Below the pieces are notes generated by a model. That model was not told the origin of the DNA and did no database searches. It saw only the letters and a list, made by a program, of their open reading frames with translations. Shown here one piece after another: positions 28,310 through 37,215 of a DNA stretch of 46,056 bases. Position 1 is the stretch's first letter; every line of letters starts with the position of its first letter. The position numbers and the translations under genes are program-made. This DNA comes from Ferrovibrio sp. (lineage in GTDB: Bacteria > Pseudomonadota > Alphaproteobacteria > Ferrovibrionales > Ferrovibrionaceae): contig NZ_PEKV01000015.1 in the NCBI RefSeq assembly GCF_002796975.1, positions 1,722 to 47,777 of the forward strand, given 5' to 3'.

Positions 28310-29902
28310 ATGTCTGCTTCTGCAGCCACCATGGATGCGATGCCGCAGCAGCCTGCGGCACCTGCCCTGCCGAAGGGCCGCATGATCGGCTATTTCGCCA
28401 TGGTGCTCGGCATGTTCATGGCGATCCTGGATATTCAGATCGTGTCATCGTCGCTGACCGAGATCCAGGCCGGCCTGTCTGCCTCGGCCGACGAGATCAG
28501 CTGGGTGCAAACCAGCTACCTGATCGCCGAAGTGATCATGATCCCGTTCAGCGGCTATCTCTCCCGGCTGCTGTCCACGCGCGTGCTGTTCACCATCTCG
28601 GCCGCCAGCTTCACGCTGGCCAGCATTGGCTGCGCCATGGCGAACAATCTGGAAACCATGATCGTGCTGCGCGCGCTGCAGGGCTTCCTCGGCGGCGCGA
28701 TGATCCCGACCGTCTTCGCCACCACCTACATGATCTTCCCGCGCAACAAGATGGCCGGCGCCACCGTGATAATCGGGCTGGTCGCGACGCTCGCGCCGAC
28801 GATTGGCCCGACGCTGGGCGGCTACCTCACGCAGCTGTTCTCCTGGCACTGGCTGTTCCTGATCAACATCATCCCGGGCATCGTGGTGATCGCGCTGGTC
28901 TGGAACTTCATGGATATCGACAAGCCGGACTATTCGCTGATCAGGGGCTTCGACTATGCCGGACTGACCGGCCTGGCGCTGTTCCTCGGCAGCCTAGAAT
29001 ACGTGCTGGAAGAAGGCACCCGCAAGGACTGGTTCGCCGACGAGGCAATGCGCTGGTTCGCACTGGTCAGTTTGATCGGCGCGCTGGTTTTCTTCTGGCG
29101 CAGCCTGACCTACCGCAATCCCATCGTCGATCTGAAGGCCTTCCGCAACCGCAACTTCGCCACCGGCTGCCTGTTCAGTCTCACCATCGGTGTTGGCCTC
29201 TATGGGCTGGTCTACCTGCTGCCGCTGTATCTCGGTCGCGTGCAGGGCCTGAACAGCTTGCAGATTGGCGAGATCATGTTCATCACCGGCGTGGCGCAAT
29301 TCTGCTCGGCGCCGCTGGCCGGCTTCCTGGCCCGCCGCTCGCCAGATCCGCGTCCCGTGCTGGCCTTCGGCTTCGCGCTGCTCGCTGCCAGCACCTGGAT
29401 GATGAGCGGCCTGACCGGCGACTGGAAATTCGACGAGCTTCTCATTCCGCAGATCATGCGCGGCGCCGCGCTGATGTTCTGCATCGTGCCGATCAACGTG
29501 ATCGCACTCGGCACCCTGCCGCAGCATGAACTGAAGAATGCCAGCGGGCTTTACAACCTGACGCGCAACCTCGGCGGCGCCTTCGGTTTAGCTGGCATCA
29601 ACACGATCATGACCGAGCGCACCAATTTCCACTGGAACCGGATGGTCGACTTCATCAATCCCGGCCGCTGGGAAGTGCAGCAGTATATCGACAGTATTGG
29701 CGGCATGCTCGGCGACCGCAGCCCGGCCGACCAGACCCAGCTGGCGATCAAGATGCTGACCAACAAGGTGCAGGGCCAGGCCTATTTGATGAGTTTCATC
29801 GACATCTTCACCCTGCTCAGTTTATTGTTCGGTATCGCTGCCATCGCCGTGGTGCTGGCGCAGAAGCCGAAGCAGGCCCCGGCGCCGGGAGACGCGCATT
29901 GA
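28310..29902 (+). CDS. emrB: DHA2-family drug:H+ antiporter (EmrB/QacA type)
   Basis: Inner-membrane pump with 14 predicted helices, 530 residues. Landmarks: MFMAILDIQIVSSSLTEIQA (helix 1, the motif D1 region), LQGFLGGAMIPTVFATTYMI, the antiporter motif C LAPTIGPTLGGYLTQLFSWH, and an acidic-aromatic C-terminal half. The WHWLFLINI segment is typical of EmrB. It follows emrA by one base and its stop overlaps the tetR start by 3-4 bases. The substrate is probably a lipophilic toxin or drug; the sequence does not say which. Confidence 0.94.
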   Translation: MSASAATMDAMPQQPAAPALPKGRMIGYFAMVLGMFMAILDIQIVSSSLTEIQAGLSASADEISWVQTSYLIAEVIMIPFSGYLSRLLSTRVLFTISAASFTLASIGCAMANNLETMIVLRALQGFLGGAMIPTVFATTYMIFPRNKMAGATVIIGLVATLAPTIGPTLGGYLTQLFSWHWLFLINIIPGIVVIALVWNFMDIDKPDYSLIRGFDYAGLTGLALFLGSLEYVLEEGTRKDWFADEAMRWFALVSLIGALVFFWRSLTYRNPIVDLKAFRNRNFATGCLFSLTIGVGLYGLVYLLPLYLGRVQGLNSLQIGEIMFITGVAQFCSAPLAGFLARRSPDPRPVLAFGFALLAASTWMMSGLTGDWKFDELLIPQIMRGAALMFCIVPINVIALGTLPQHELKNASGLYNLTRNLGGAFGLAGINTIMTERTNFHWNRMVDFINPGRWEVQQYIDSIGGMLGDRSPADQTQLAIKMLTNKVQGQAYLMSFIDIFTLLSLLFGIAAIAVVLAQKPKQAPAPGDAH

Positions 29903-30519
29903 ACAGGCTGTCGCCCAAACGCGGACGTCCCGTCGATCCTGCCAAACGCGCGGCGATACTGGAAACCGCGCGCGAGCTGTTTTTCGAGCATGGTTATGGC
30001 GTCGGACTTGAGACGATTGCCGCTCGCGCCGGCGTCTCGCGCCAGACCATCTACAACCTGTTTGAGTCGAAGGACGATTTGTTCGCGGCCATCGTGCAGG
30101 AAAGCTCGAGCCAGATCACGGCAGCACTTGCGGAACTGACGCCGGAATCGACACCGCGCGATGTGCTGACCGCACTGGGTGTCGGCTTCCTGAGCAAGAT
30201 CCTGTCCAACCGCGCTGTGCAGTTCCAGCGCCTGCTGATCGGCTCCGCGGCCAGCTTCCCGACCCTGGGCCCCACCTTCTACGCCAACGGCCCGGGCCGT
30301 GGTCTCGCCCGGCTCGCCGCCTATCTCGACCGCGAAACCGGCGCGAAACGGCTGGCGGTCAGCGATCCGGTCCTGGCGGCCGAGCAGTTCTTCGGCATGC
30401 TCATGGGCCATCGCAGCATGCGGCGTACACTCCGCATCGATGGCGAGATGCCGGCCGAGGAAATCCGCCGCCGCGTCGATGCCGCGGTCGGCGCGTTTTT
30501 ACGCGCCTACGGAGTTTAG
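29899..30519 (+). CDS. TetR-family transcriptional regulator
   Basis: 206 residues. N-terminal helix-turn-helix: AAILETARELFFEHGYGVGL, then ETIAARAGVSRQTIYNLFES, about residues 17-62. The C-terminal half is a ligand/dimer domain of the AefR/AcrR C-terminal type. The only plausible start is a TTG at 29899, overlapping the emrB stop and preceded by GGGAGA 6 nt upstream. The weak start and overlap suggest low, coupled expression. It is probably a repressor of its own emrAB operon. Its 3' end overlaps that of convergent pepN by 4 bp. Confidence 0.9.
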   Translation: MNRLSPKRGRPVDPAKRAAILETARELFFEHGYGVGLETIAARAGVSRQTIYNLFESKDDLFAAIVQESSSQITAALAELTPESTPRDVLTALGVGFLSKILSNRAVQFQRLLIGSAASFPTLGPTFYANGPGRGLARLAAYLDRETGAKRLAVSDPVLAAEQFFGMLMGHRSMRRTLRIDGEMPAEEIRRRVDAAVGAFLRAYGV

Positions 30520-33137
30520 TTCTCCAGAGATTTCGACGCGATCTCGTAGACGTCGCGCGACAGGTTCGGCTTGGCCAGCACGCGCCGCAGCTCGGCCTTC
30601 ATCTTCTCCTGTCGGCCCGGATCGAAACGCCGCCAGCGCCCCAGCGGTGCCAGCAGTCTGGCTGCCACCTGCGGATTGATCGGCTCCAGTTCCAGCATGC
30701 GATCGGCATGGAAGGCATAACCTGAGCCATCGGCTGCGTGATAGCGCAGCGCATTGGCTGTGAAGGCGCCGATCAGCGACCGTACCTTGTTCGGCTTCTG
30801 CATCGAAAACGCCGGATGGGTCAGCAGCGACCGCACATTCTCCAACGTCTCGGGCAAAGCCGAGATGGCCTGCAGCATGAGCCATTTATCCAGCACCAGC
30901 GCGTCGTCGGCGAAGCGCCTATAGAAATCGGCCAGCGCCGCCTCGCGTTCCGGTCCGGCGATATCGACCAGCAGGCGCAGCGCCGCCGCGCGGTCGGTCA
31001 TGTTGTCGGCTTTGGCATACTGCTCATGGATCAGTTTACGCAGGCCGGCGTCTTCATCGGCCAATTCCGACAGATAAGACAGCGCGGCATTCTTCAGTGC
31101 ACGGCGACCAGCCGAGGTGGCATCCGGGCTGTAGGCGCCGGGCGTGGTGTTGCTGGCGTAGATGTTCTCGAACTGCTTGCGGTATGTCCGCACGATCTCC
31201 AGCCGCAACGCGCGTCGCGCGGCATGAATGCCCTCCACATCCACCACCGCCATGCGGTCGGCGATATAGTCTTCACTCGGCAAGGTGATGGCTTCGGCGA
31301 TGAAAGCCGGTTCCAGCTTATTGTCACGCAGCGTCTGGCCGATCGCCTCAATGAAAGCCGGATCGAAAGGCTTCGACGGATCGGCGACGCGGGTCAGCAG
31401 CAACTCGGTGGCGTATTGCTGGCCGGCTTCCCAGCGCGCGAAGGCATCGCTGTCATGCGCCATCAGGAAGGCCTGCGCCTCGCCCGGTTGTTTCGCCTTC
31501 ACGATCACCGGCGCGGAGAAACCGCGATTGAGCGAGATCGCCTTCGGCTCCGGCACGCTCTCGAATTTGAAGGTCTGCTTCGACGCGGTGACATTCAGAA
31601 GACCCGGTCGCGGCATCGCTGCCGCATCTGCTTTCAATGCAATATCTCGGCCCTGTGCATCCAGTAACCCGATACCAAGCGGCATCTGCATCGGCTGCTT
31701 GTCCGGCTGACCCGGCGTCGGCGGCACGGTCTGCGTCACCGTCAGTTCATAATCCCCACTCTTGTCGTCATAGCGGCCTTCGACCGCGACCTCCGGCGTA
31801 CCGGCCTGGCTGTACCAGAGCTGGAACTGCCTCAGATCGACCATGTTGGCATCGGCCATGGCGGCGACAAACTGGTCGCAGGTCGCGGCTTCGCCGTCAT
31901 GGCGCTCGACATAGAGCTTCATGCCCTTCTGGAAGCCGTCCTCGCCCAGCATGGTGTGGATCATGCGGATGACTTCCGAGCCCTTCTCATAGACCGTCGC
32001 CGTATAGAAATTGTCGATGGCGATATAGCTGTCGGGCCGGATCGGATGCGCGAGAGGTCCCGCATCCTCGGGGAACTGGCGACCGCGCAGCAGGCGCACA
32101 TCCTGGATGCGCTTGACCGGACGCGAGCGCATGTCGGAGGTGAATTCCTGATCGCGGAAGACCGTCAGGCCTTCCTTCAGGCTGAGTTGGAACCAGTCGC
32201 GGCAGGTGATGCGGTTGCCGGTCCAGTTGTGGAAATATTCATGCGCCACGACAGCCTCGATGCCGGCATAGTCGGTATCGGTGGCGGTTTCGGGATCGGC
32301 CAGAATGTATTTGTCGTTGAAGACATTCAGGCTTTTGTTCTCCATCGCGCCCATATTGAAATCACTGACGGCGACGATATTGAACAGGTCGAGGTCGTAT
32401 TCGAGATCGAAGCGCGTCTCGTCCCAGCGCATCGAGCGCTTCAGCGCATCCATCGCGTAAGCCGTGCGCGGCACCTTGCCGTGTTCGACGAAGATGCGCA
32501 GGGCCACCTTGCGGCCGCTGCGGGTGACGAACTCGTCCTCGTTGACGGCCAGATCGCCAGCGACCAGCGCGAAGAGATAGCACGGCTTCGGGAATGGATC
32601 GTGCCAGACGGCAAAATGCCGGCCATCCGACAGACTGCCCTCTTCCACCAGATTGCCGTTCGACAGCAGGACCGGATTGGCAGTCTTGTCTGCCCGGATG
32701 GTGACGCGGTAGGTCGACATCACATCAGGGCGATCCAGGAAATAGGTGATGCGGCGGAAACCCTGCGCCTCGCATTGCGTGCAGTAGACGCCGCTCGACT
32801 GGTACAGGCCCGACAGATGCGTGTTGCCCTTCGGATTGACCTTGGTTTCGATTTCCAGCGTGAAGGGCGCTGACGGCACGCTGGCGATGGTCAGGCCGTG
32901 TTCGTCGGCCGTGTAATCACCGGTCGCCAGTTTGCGGCCATTGAGGACGACGGACAGTAGCTCAAGGTCTTCGCCATCCAGCTTGAGCGGCGCGCCGGCT
33001 GATTGCGGCGCTATCGCCAGCCTTGACTTCACCCGCGTCGCCTCGGGCTGCAGATCGAATTCCAGTTCGACTGTCTCGATGCGGAAATCGGGGGCGCGAT
33101 AATCCTTGCGATGAATCGCGGTCGGCTGCGCTGTCAT
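30516..33137 (-). CDS. pepN: Aminopeptidase N (M1 family)
   Basis: Cytoplasmic zinc aminopeptidase that trims N-terminal residues from peptides in protein turnover. 873 residues, E. coli PepN type. The substrate motif GAMEN is in NMGAMENKSLNVFND. The zinc site H299-E300-x3-H303 is in VAHEYFHNWTGN, with the third ligand E322 in LKEGLTVF; these match E. coli H297/E298/H301/E320 shifted by two. A C-terminal helical bowl domain completes it. It begins 9 nt after the dnaE stop with AGGGTGA upstream of the ATG, so it may share the dnaE transcript. Confidence 0.97.
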   Translation of the reverse strand: MTAQPTAIHRKDYRAPDFRIETVELEFDLQPEATRVKSRLAIAPQSAGAPLKLDGEDLELLSVVLNGRKLATGDYTADEHGLTIASVPSAPFTLEIETKVNPKGNTHLSGLYQSSGVYCTQCEAQGFRRITYFLDRPDVMSTYRVTIRADKTANPVLLSNGNLVEEGSLSDGRHFAVWHDPFPKPCYLFALVAGDLAVNEDEFVTRSGRKVALRIFVEHGKVPRTAYAMDALKRSMRWDETRFDLEYDLDLFNIVAVSDFNMGAMENKSLNVFNDKYILADPETATDTDYAGIEAVVAHEYFHNWTGNRITCRDWFQLSLKEGLTVFRDQEFTSDMRSRPVKRIQDVRLLRGRQFPEDAGPLAHPIRPDSYIAIDNFYTATVYEKGSEVIRMIHTMLGEDGFQKGMKLYVERHDGEAATCDQFVAAMADANMVDLRQFQLWYSQAGTPEVAVEGRYDDKSGDYELTVTQTVPPTPGQPDKQPMQMPLGIGLLDAQGRDIALKADAAAMPRPGLLNVTASKQTFKFESVPEPKAISLNRGFSAPVIVKAKQPGEAQAFLMAHDSDAFARWEAGQQYATELLLTRVADPSKPFDPAFIEAIGQTLRDNKLEPAFIAEAITLPSEDYIADRMAVVDVEGIHAARRALRLEIVRTYRKQFENIYASNTTPGAYSPDATSAGRRALKNAALSYLSELADEDAGLRKLIHEQYAKADNMTDRAAALRLLVDIAGPEREAALADFYRRFADDALVLDKWLMLQAISALPETLENVRSLLTHPAFSMQKPNKVRSLIGAFTANALRYHAADGSGYAFHADRMLELEPINPQVAARLLAPLGRWRRFDPGRQEKMKAELRRVLAKPNLSRDVYEIASKSLEN

Positions 33138-33146
33138 GGAGTCACC

Positions 33147-36100
33147 CTAAATGTCATAAACCTCGCGTACGCCGGGCAGCACGCGGATCTGATGCCGTGT
33201 CGCCGGATTGATCGCGAAGGTTTCCTTCAACTTGATATCGGCTTCGATGTCGGGCTTGCCGGTCTCGTCGATCTGCAGGCCGAGCATCACCTGCCCCCGG
33301 CCCTTGCCGGCCTTGTCGAGCAGGTTGCGGATCTGCCCGAGCGGTCGCTCGTCCTCGATCAGGATCTTGATCCCGGCGGCGGCGCGGGCCGCCACATCAT
33401 CGAGCTTCTCGATCTTCTGCGCGCTCAGCCGCGGCTGCTCGCCATCGGCGCGCGCCGACAGCGTCCAGACCACATTGGTGCCTGCCTCCAGCATGTCGCG
33501 ATGCTGCGCCAGGATTTCCGAGAACAGCATCACCTCATACATGCCAGACGCATCCGAACACTGCACGAAGGCAAAGCGGTTGCCGGTCTTCTGCGAGGTG
33601 CGTTCCTGCTTGGAGATGACGGTGCCGGCCAGCTTCACGATGGTCTCGCTGGCGCCGATGCCCTTCAGCGCCTCGGTGTAGCGTTTCACGCCGACGCGGT
33701 TGAGCGTCGCCTGATAGGCATCGAGCGGATGCGCCGAGAGGTAAAAGCCGATCGCCTCGAATTCCTTGGCGAGCTGATCCATCGGCGTCCAGATGTCGCC
33801 TTCAGGCAGCTTGGGCAGGCGTTCTTCGGTCTTGCCGCCGCCAAACAGGTTGACCTGATTGGAGTTGCGCTCCTCCGCCTTGCTCTGGGCGAAGCGGATC
33901 AGGGTTTCCAGCCCGGCAATCACTTTGGCGCGGTTCTTTTCCAGATTGTCGAAGGCACCGGCCTTGGCCAGATTCTCCAGCATGCGCTTGTTCAACGCGG
34001 TGGGATCGACGCGGCTGGCGAAATCGAACAGCGACTTGAACGGGCCGTTCTTCTCGCGTTCGGCCACGATCACCGTCATCGGCGCGGCGCCGACGTTACG
34101 GACGGCCGAGAGCGCATAGCGGATCGCGCCCTTCTCATGCCTGTCATATTCGACCGAGAATTCGACCAGCGACTTGTTGATGTCGGGCGGCAGCAGCGTG
34201 ATGCCCTGGCGCGCGCATTCCTGGCGGAAGACATTCAGCTTGTCGGTATTCGAGATATCGAGGGTCATCGACCCGGCGATGAACTCGACCGGGTAATTGG
34301 CCTTCAGGTAAGCCGTGTGCCAGGCGACCAGCGCATAGGCGGCTGCATGACTCTTGTTGAAACCGTAGCCGGCGAACTTTTCCACCAGCTCGAAGATGAA
34401 GGCCGCCTGCTTCGGATCGACGCCCTTGTCCTTGGCGCCGTTGACGAAGCGGTCCTTCTGCGCGTCCATCTCGGCCTTGATCTTCTTGCCCATGGCGCGG
34501 CGCAACAGATCGGCATCGCCCAGCGAATAGCCGGCCAGCACCTTGGCGATTTCCATCACCTGTTCCTGGTAGATGATGACGCCGTAGGTTTCTTCCAGCA
34601 CCGGCTTGAGCCAGTCATGCAGGTAGTCTGGCTTTTCCTTACCGTGCTTACGCGCGATATAGCTCGGGATGTTTTCCATCGGACCCGGGCGATACAGCGC
34701 CACCAGCGCGATCAGGTCCTCGAAAGCATCGGGCTTCATGTTGCGCAGCATGTCGCGCATGCCGCTGCCTTCAAACTGGAACACGCCAACCGCATCGCCA
34801 CGTCCGAGCAGGTCAAACGTCGGCTGGTCCGACAGCGGGATATCCGGCAGGTCGATCTGCACGCCCTTCAGCCGGATCAGGTCGATGGCCTTTTCCAGCA
34901 CGTCGAGCGTTTTCAGGCCGAGGAAGTCGAACTTCACCAGGCCAGCGGCCTCGGCATATTTCATCGAGAACTGCGTCGCCGGCATGCTGGCATGCGGATC
35001 GCGGTAGAGTGGCACCAGTTCGACCAGCGGGCGGTCGCCGATCACCACGCCGGCGGCATGGGTCGAGGCGTTGCGGTACAGGCCCTCTAATTTAAGCGCC
35101 ACGTCCATCATGCGGGCGACATTCTCGTCGCGGTCGCGTTCCTCGCGCAGGCGCACCTCTTCCTTGATCGCCTGCGCCAGGGTCACCGGATTGGCCGGGT
35201 TGTTCGGGATCAGCTTGCAGATACGGTCGACCTGGCCGAGCGGCAGCTGCAGCACGCGACCGACGTCGCGGAGTGCTGCTCGGGCCTGCAGTTTGCCGAA
35301 GGTGATGATCTGGGCGACGTTGGCGGCGCCGTATTTGTTCTGCACGTAGTGGATCACCTCTTCGCGGCGTTCCTGGCAGAAGTCGATATCGAAGTCGGGC
35401 ATCGACACGCGTTCCGGATTGAGGAAGCGTTCGAACAGCAGGCCGAAGCGCAGCGGATCGAGGTCGGTGATGGTCAGCGCCCAGGCGACCACCGAGCCCG
35501 CACCCGAACCGCGGCCCGGCCCCACGGCGACGCCGTTGCGCTTGGACCACTGGATGAAGTCGGCCACGATCAGGAAGTAGCCGGGGAATTTCATCCCGAT
35601 GATCGTGTCGCATTCAAAGTCGAGACGGTCGTGATAGACCCTGGCCTTCTCGGGATCGGTGACGCCGATCTGCTGCAGGCGCAGCTCGAGGCCTTCGCGC
35701 GCCATCCGGCGCAGCATGTCGGCCTCGGACTCGCCGGTGCCATCGCCGAAATTGGGCAGAATGGGCGCCCGTTCATTGGCCTTCACGGCGCAGCGCTGCG
35801 CGATCACTAGCGTGTTGTCGATCGCCTCCGGCAGGTCGGCGAACAGCACGCGCATTTCCTCGGCCGACTTGAAGCGGTGGTCGGGCGTCACCCGGCGGCG
35901 GTTCTGCTCGCCGACGTAAGAGCCTTCCGCGATGCAGAGCAGCGCGTCATGCGCCACATACATGTCCTCGTCGGGGAAGTAGCAGTCGTTGGTGGCGACC
36001 AGCGGCAGGTTCAGCTCATAGGCCAGATCCAGCAGGCCGGGCTCGCTCTTGGCCTCCGAGGCCCAGCCATGGCGCTGAAGCTCCACGTAGGTGCGGCCGA

Positions 36101-36614
36101 GGAAGATGCCGGCCAGGGTCTTGAGCTGCTCGCGGGCGGCGTCGATCTGGCCGTCCAGCAGCAGCCGGGCAATCGGCCCGCTCGGCCCGCCGGTCAGGCA
36201 GATCAGGCCCTCGGCGCAGGCTTCCAGATCCGACCACTGGACTTGGGCCACCTCGCCCGGCGGCGGCTCGAGATAGGCCTTGGTCGACAGCTTCATCAGG
36301 TTGGCATAGCCGGCCTCGGTCTGGGCCAGCAGCACGACCTTGTCGGGATCGGGCTTCTTCAGGTTGCGGCCGCTGGGCTGTGCCTGGTCGGCGCGGGCCA
36401 GGCTGAGCTGGCAGCCGAGGATCGGCTGGATACCCTTGCCGGCCATCTCCTTGGAGAATTCCAGAGCGCCGAACAGGTTGTTGGTGTCGGTGATCGCCAC
36501 GGCCGGCATGCGGTGCCGCTGGCACATCTCGCCCAGTTTGTTCACCCGGATCGCGCCCTCGGTGAGCGAATAGGCGGTGTGGACGCGCAAATGGACGAAA
36601 TCGGCGTGGCTCAT
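33147..36614 (-). CDS. dnaE: DNA polymerase III alpha subunit
   Basis: Replicative polymerase. 1155 residues, DnaE1 type. An N-terminal PHP domain (FVHLRVHTAYSLTEGAI, AITDTNNLFGALEFS) is followed by the palm with catalytic aspartates D407, D409 and D411 in SMPDFDIDFCQERREEVI. The fingers include YSLGDADLLRRAMGKK and the thumb-adjacent FNKSHAAAYALVAWHTAYLK. Helix-hairpin-helix and OB-fold regions (KLAGTVISKQERTSQKTGNR, MYEVMLFSE) follow. The ATG at 36614 opens MSHADFVHLRVH. It lies on the far side of an accessory block from lolD, which it normally follows closely in related genomes. Confidence 0.97.
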   Translation of the reverse strand: MSHADFVHLRVHTAYSLTEGAIRVNKLGEMCQRHRMPAVAITDTNNLFGALEFSKEMAGKGIQPILGCQLSLARADQAQPSGRNLKKPDPDKVVLLAQTEAGYANLMKLSTKAYLEPPPGEVAQVQWSDLEACAEGLICLTGGPSGPIARLLLDGQIDAAREQLKTLAGIFLGRTYVELQRHGWASEAKSEPGLLDLAYELNLPLVATNDCYFPDEDMYVAHDALLCIAEGSYVGEQNRRRVTPDHRFKSAEEMRVLFADLPEAIDNTLVIAQRCAVKANERAPILPNFGDGTGESEADMLRRMAREGLELRLQQIGVTDPEKARVYHDRLDFECDTIIGMKFPGYFLIVADFIQWSKRNGVAVGPGRGSGAGSVVAWALTITDLDPLRFGLLFERFLNPERVSMPDFDIDFCQERREEVIHYVQNKYGAANVAQIITFGKLQARAALRDVGRVLQLPLGQVDRICKLIPNNPANPVTLAQAIKEEVRLREERDRDENVARMMDVALKLEGLYRNASTHAAGVVIGDRPLVELVPLYRDPHASMPATQFSMKYAEAAGLVKFDFLGLKTLDVLEKAIDLIRLKGVQIDLPDIPLSDQPTFDLLGRGDAVGVFQFEGSGMRDMLRNMKPDAFEDLIALVALYRPGPMENIPSYIARKHGKEKPDYLHDWLKPVLEETYGVIIYQEQVMEIAKVLAGYSLGDADLLRRAMGKKIKAEMDAQKDRFVNGAKDKGVDPKQAAFIFELVEKFAGYGFNKSHAAAYALVAWHTAYLKANYPVEFIAGSMTLDISNTDKLNVFRQECARQGITLLPPDINKSLVEFSVEYDRHEKGAIRYALSAVRNVGAAPMTVIVAEREKNGPFKSLFDFASRVDPTALNKRMLENLAKAGAFDNLEKNRAKVIAGLETLIRFAQSKAEERNSNQVNLFGGGKTEERLPKLPEGDIWTPMDQLAKEFEAIGFYLSAHPLDAYQATLNRVGVKRYTEALKGIGASETIVKLAGTVISKQERTSQKTGNRFAFVQCSDASGMYEVMLFSEILAQHRDMLEAGTNVVWTLSARADGEQPRLSAQKIEKLDDVAARAAAGIKILIEDERPLGQIRNLLDKAGKGRGQVMLGLQIDETGKPDIEADIKLKETFAINPATRHQIRVLPGVREVYDI

Positions 36615-36758
36615 CGGCGCTGCACTTCCCGAATCAGGGGCTGGATATTCGAGTCCCGTTCACGGTTTACGATACGCGACCTAGGCCCGCAAAACCAGAA
36701 CGCAAGGAATCCGAATCCTATACCAGGTGTGGCGGAATTGTGTTGATTCCCAATATCT

Positions 36759-36767
36759 TGTGGATAA
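36759..36767 (-). promoter_or_regulatory. Perfect DnaA box
   Basis: Reads TTATCCACA on the minus strand, an exact consensus DnaA box, 145 bp upstream of dnaE. A single 9-bp match can occur by chance in a window this size. Its place in a regulatory region next to an AT-rich core gives it some weight. Confidence 0.4.
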
Positions 36768-36772
36768 GTGCT

Positions 36773-36797
36773 GTTCTCCGGGGCTATACCGGAGAAC
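36773..36797. repeat. Perfect 9-bp inverted repeat, possible operator upstream of dnaE
   Basis: GTTCTCCGG (36773-36781), 7-nt spacer, CCGGAGAAC (36789-36797). A third partial copy GGGAGAAC lies at about 36821-36828. With arms about 16 bp apart centre to centre it suits a dimeric regulator. It is not followed by a T run, so it is not an intrinsic terminator. Confidence 0.6.
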
Positions 36798-37053
36798 GCC
36801 CGCGGACGAATCCCAAATACGGGAGAACGTAGCGGAAAAGCGATCAAGCTTTTGTAGGCAGGGGAAATACAGTCGGGATGCTTCTTGCGTATCAGATCAA
36901 TTAATTATTACAATATATTGATATTAAACATGATTTTATAATCTGAAAATGCATACCGACTTGAAGCGTGGCCCACAGCCAAGAAAGCGTCATCCAATCA
37001 TATAATATGTTTTTTATAAACAAAAACAATGTTTTATAAGTGTATTATAATCT

Positions 37054-37112
37054 TCTTATTTAAGCTTATCCTTGGCTTATGATGTGCTTATATTTGCCTA
37101 TCCGGAGCTTAA
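37054..37112 (+). repeat. Helically phased CTTAT array (six sites)
   Basis: CTTAT at 37055, 37065, 37076 and 37087, then CCTAT at 37097 and CTTAA at 37108. Three of them are exact GCTTAT copies (37064, 37075, 37086). Steps are 10, 11, 11, 10 and 11 bp, a mean of 10.6 bp, the helical repeat of B-DNA, so all sites face one side of the helix. The sequence between sites is not conserved, so this is not a simple tandem repeat. It resembles an array for cooperative protein binding, such as iterons. Confidence 0.6.
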
Positions 37113-37215
37113 CTTAGCCGGTGAGACATCCTTTCCGGTCCACCGCGCCTTCCCATCACGCCGACCACCCAAAAGAACATAATGCGACTGCGGCCCCCGA
37201 CAAGAGCAGCCTGTC

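Larger units (their letters stand above)
36615..37215. other. 601-bp gene-free region with an AT-rich core upstream of dnaE
   Basis: No gene is supported. The part next to dnaE (36615-36850) has ordinary composition; it holds a perfect DnaA box and a 9-bp inverted repeat. From about 36890 to 37095 the sequence becomes strongly AT-rich, unlike anything else between core genes here. This core has the palindrome CAATATATTG (36911-36920), a near-IHF site GATCAA-N4-TTA (36895-36907), two GTTTT(TT)ATAA repeats whose starts are 22 bp apart (37009 and 37031) and the phased CTTAT array (37055-37112). The dnaE promoter must be in the right-hand part; none was confidently recognised. Confidence 0.7.

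Noticed and set aside
33111..35090. A 659-codon plus-strand open frame antisense to dnaE
   Set aside because: Shadow frame with no recognisable domain, opposite a certain gene.
36990..37020. Possible chromosome-dimer resolution (dif) site in the AT-rich island
   Set aside because: The ATATAATATG stretch lacks the XerC and XerD arm consensus.
37054..37112. CRISPR array
   Set aside because: Repeats are 5-6 bp with 4-5 bp gaps, far too short for repeat-spacer units.
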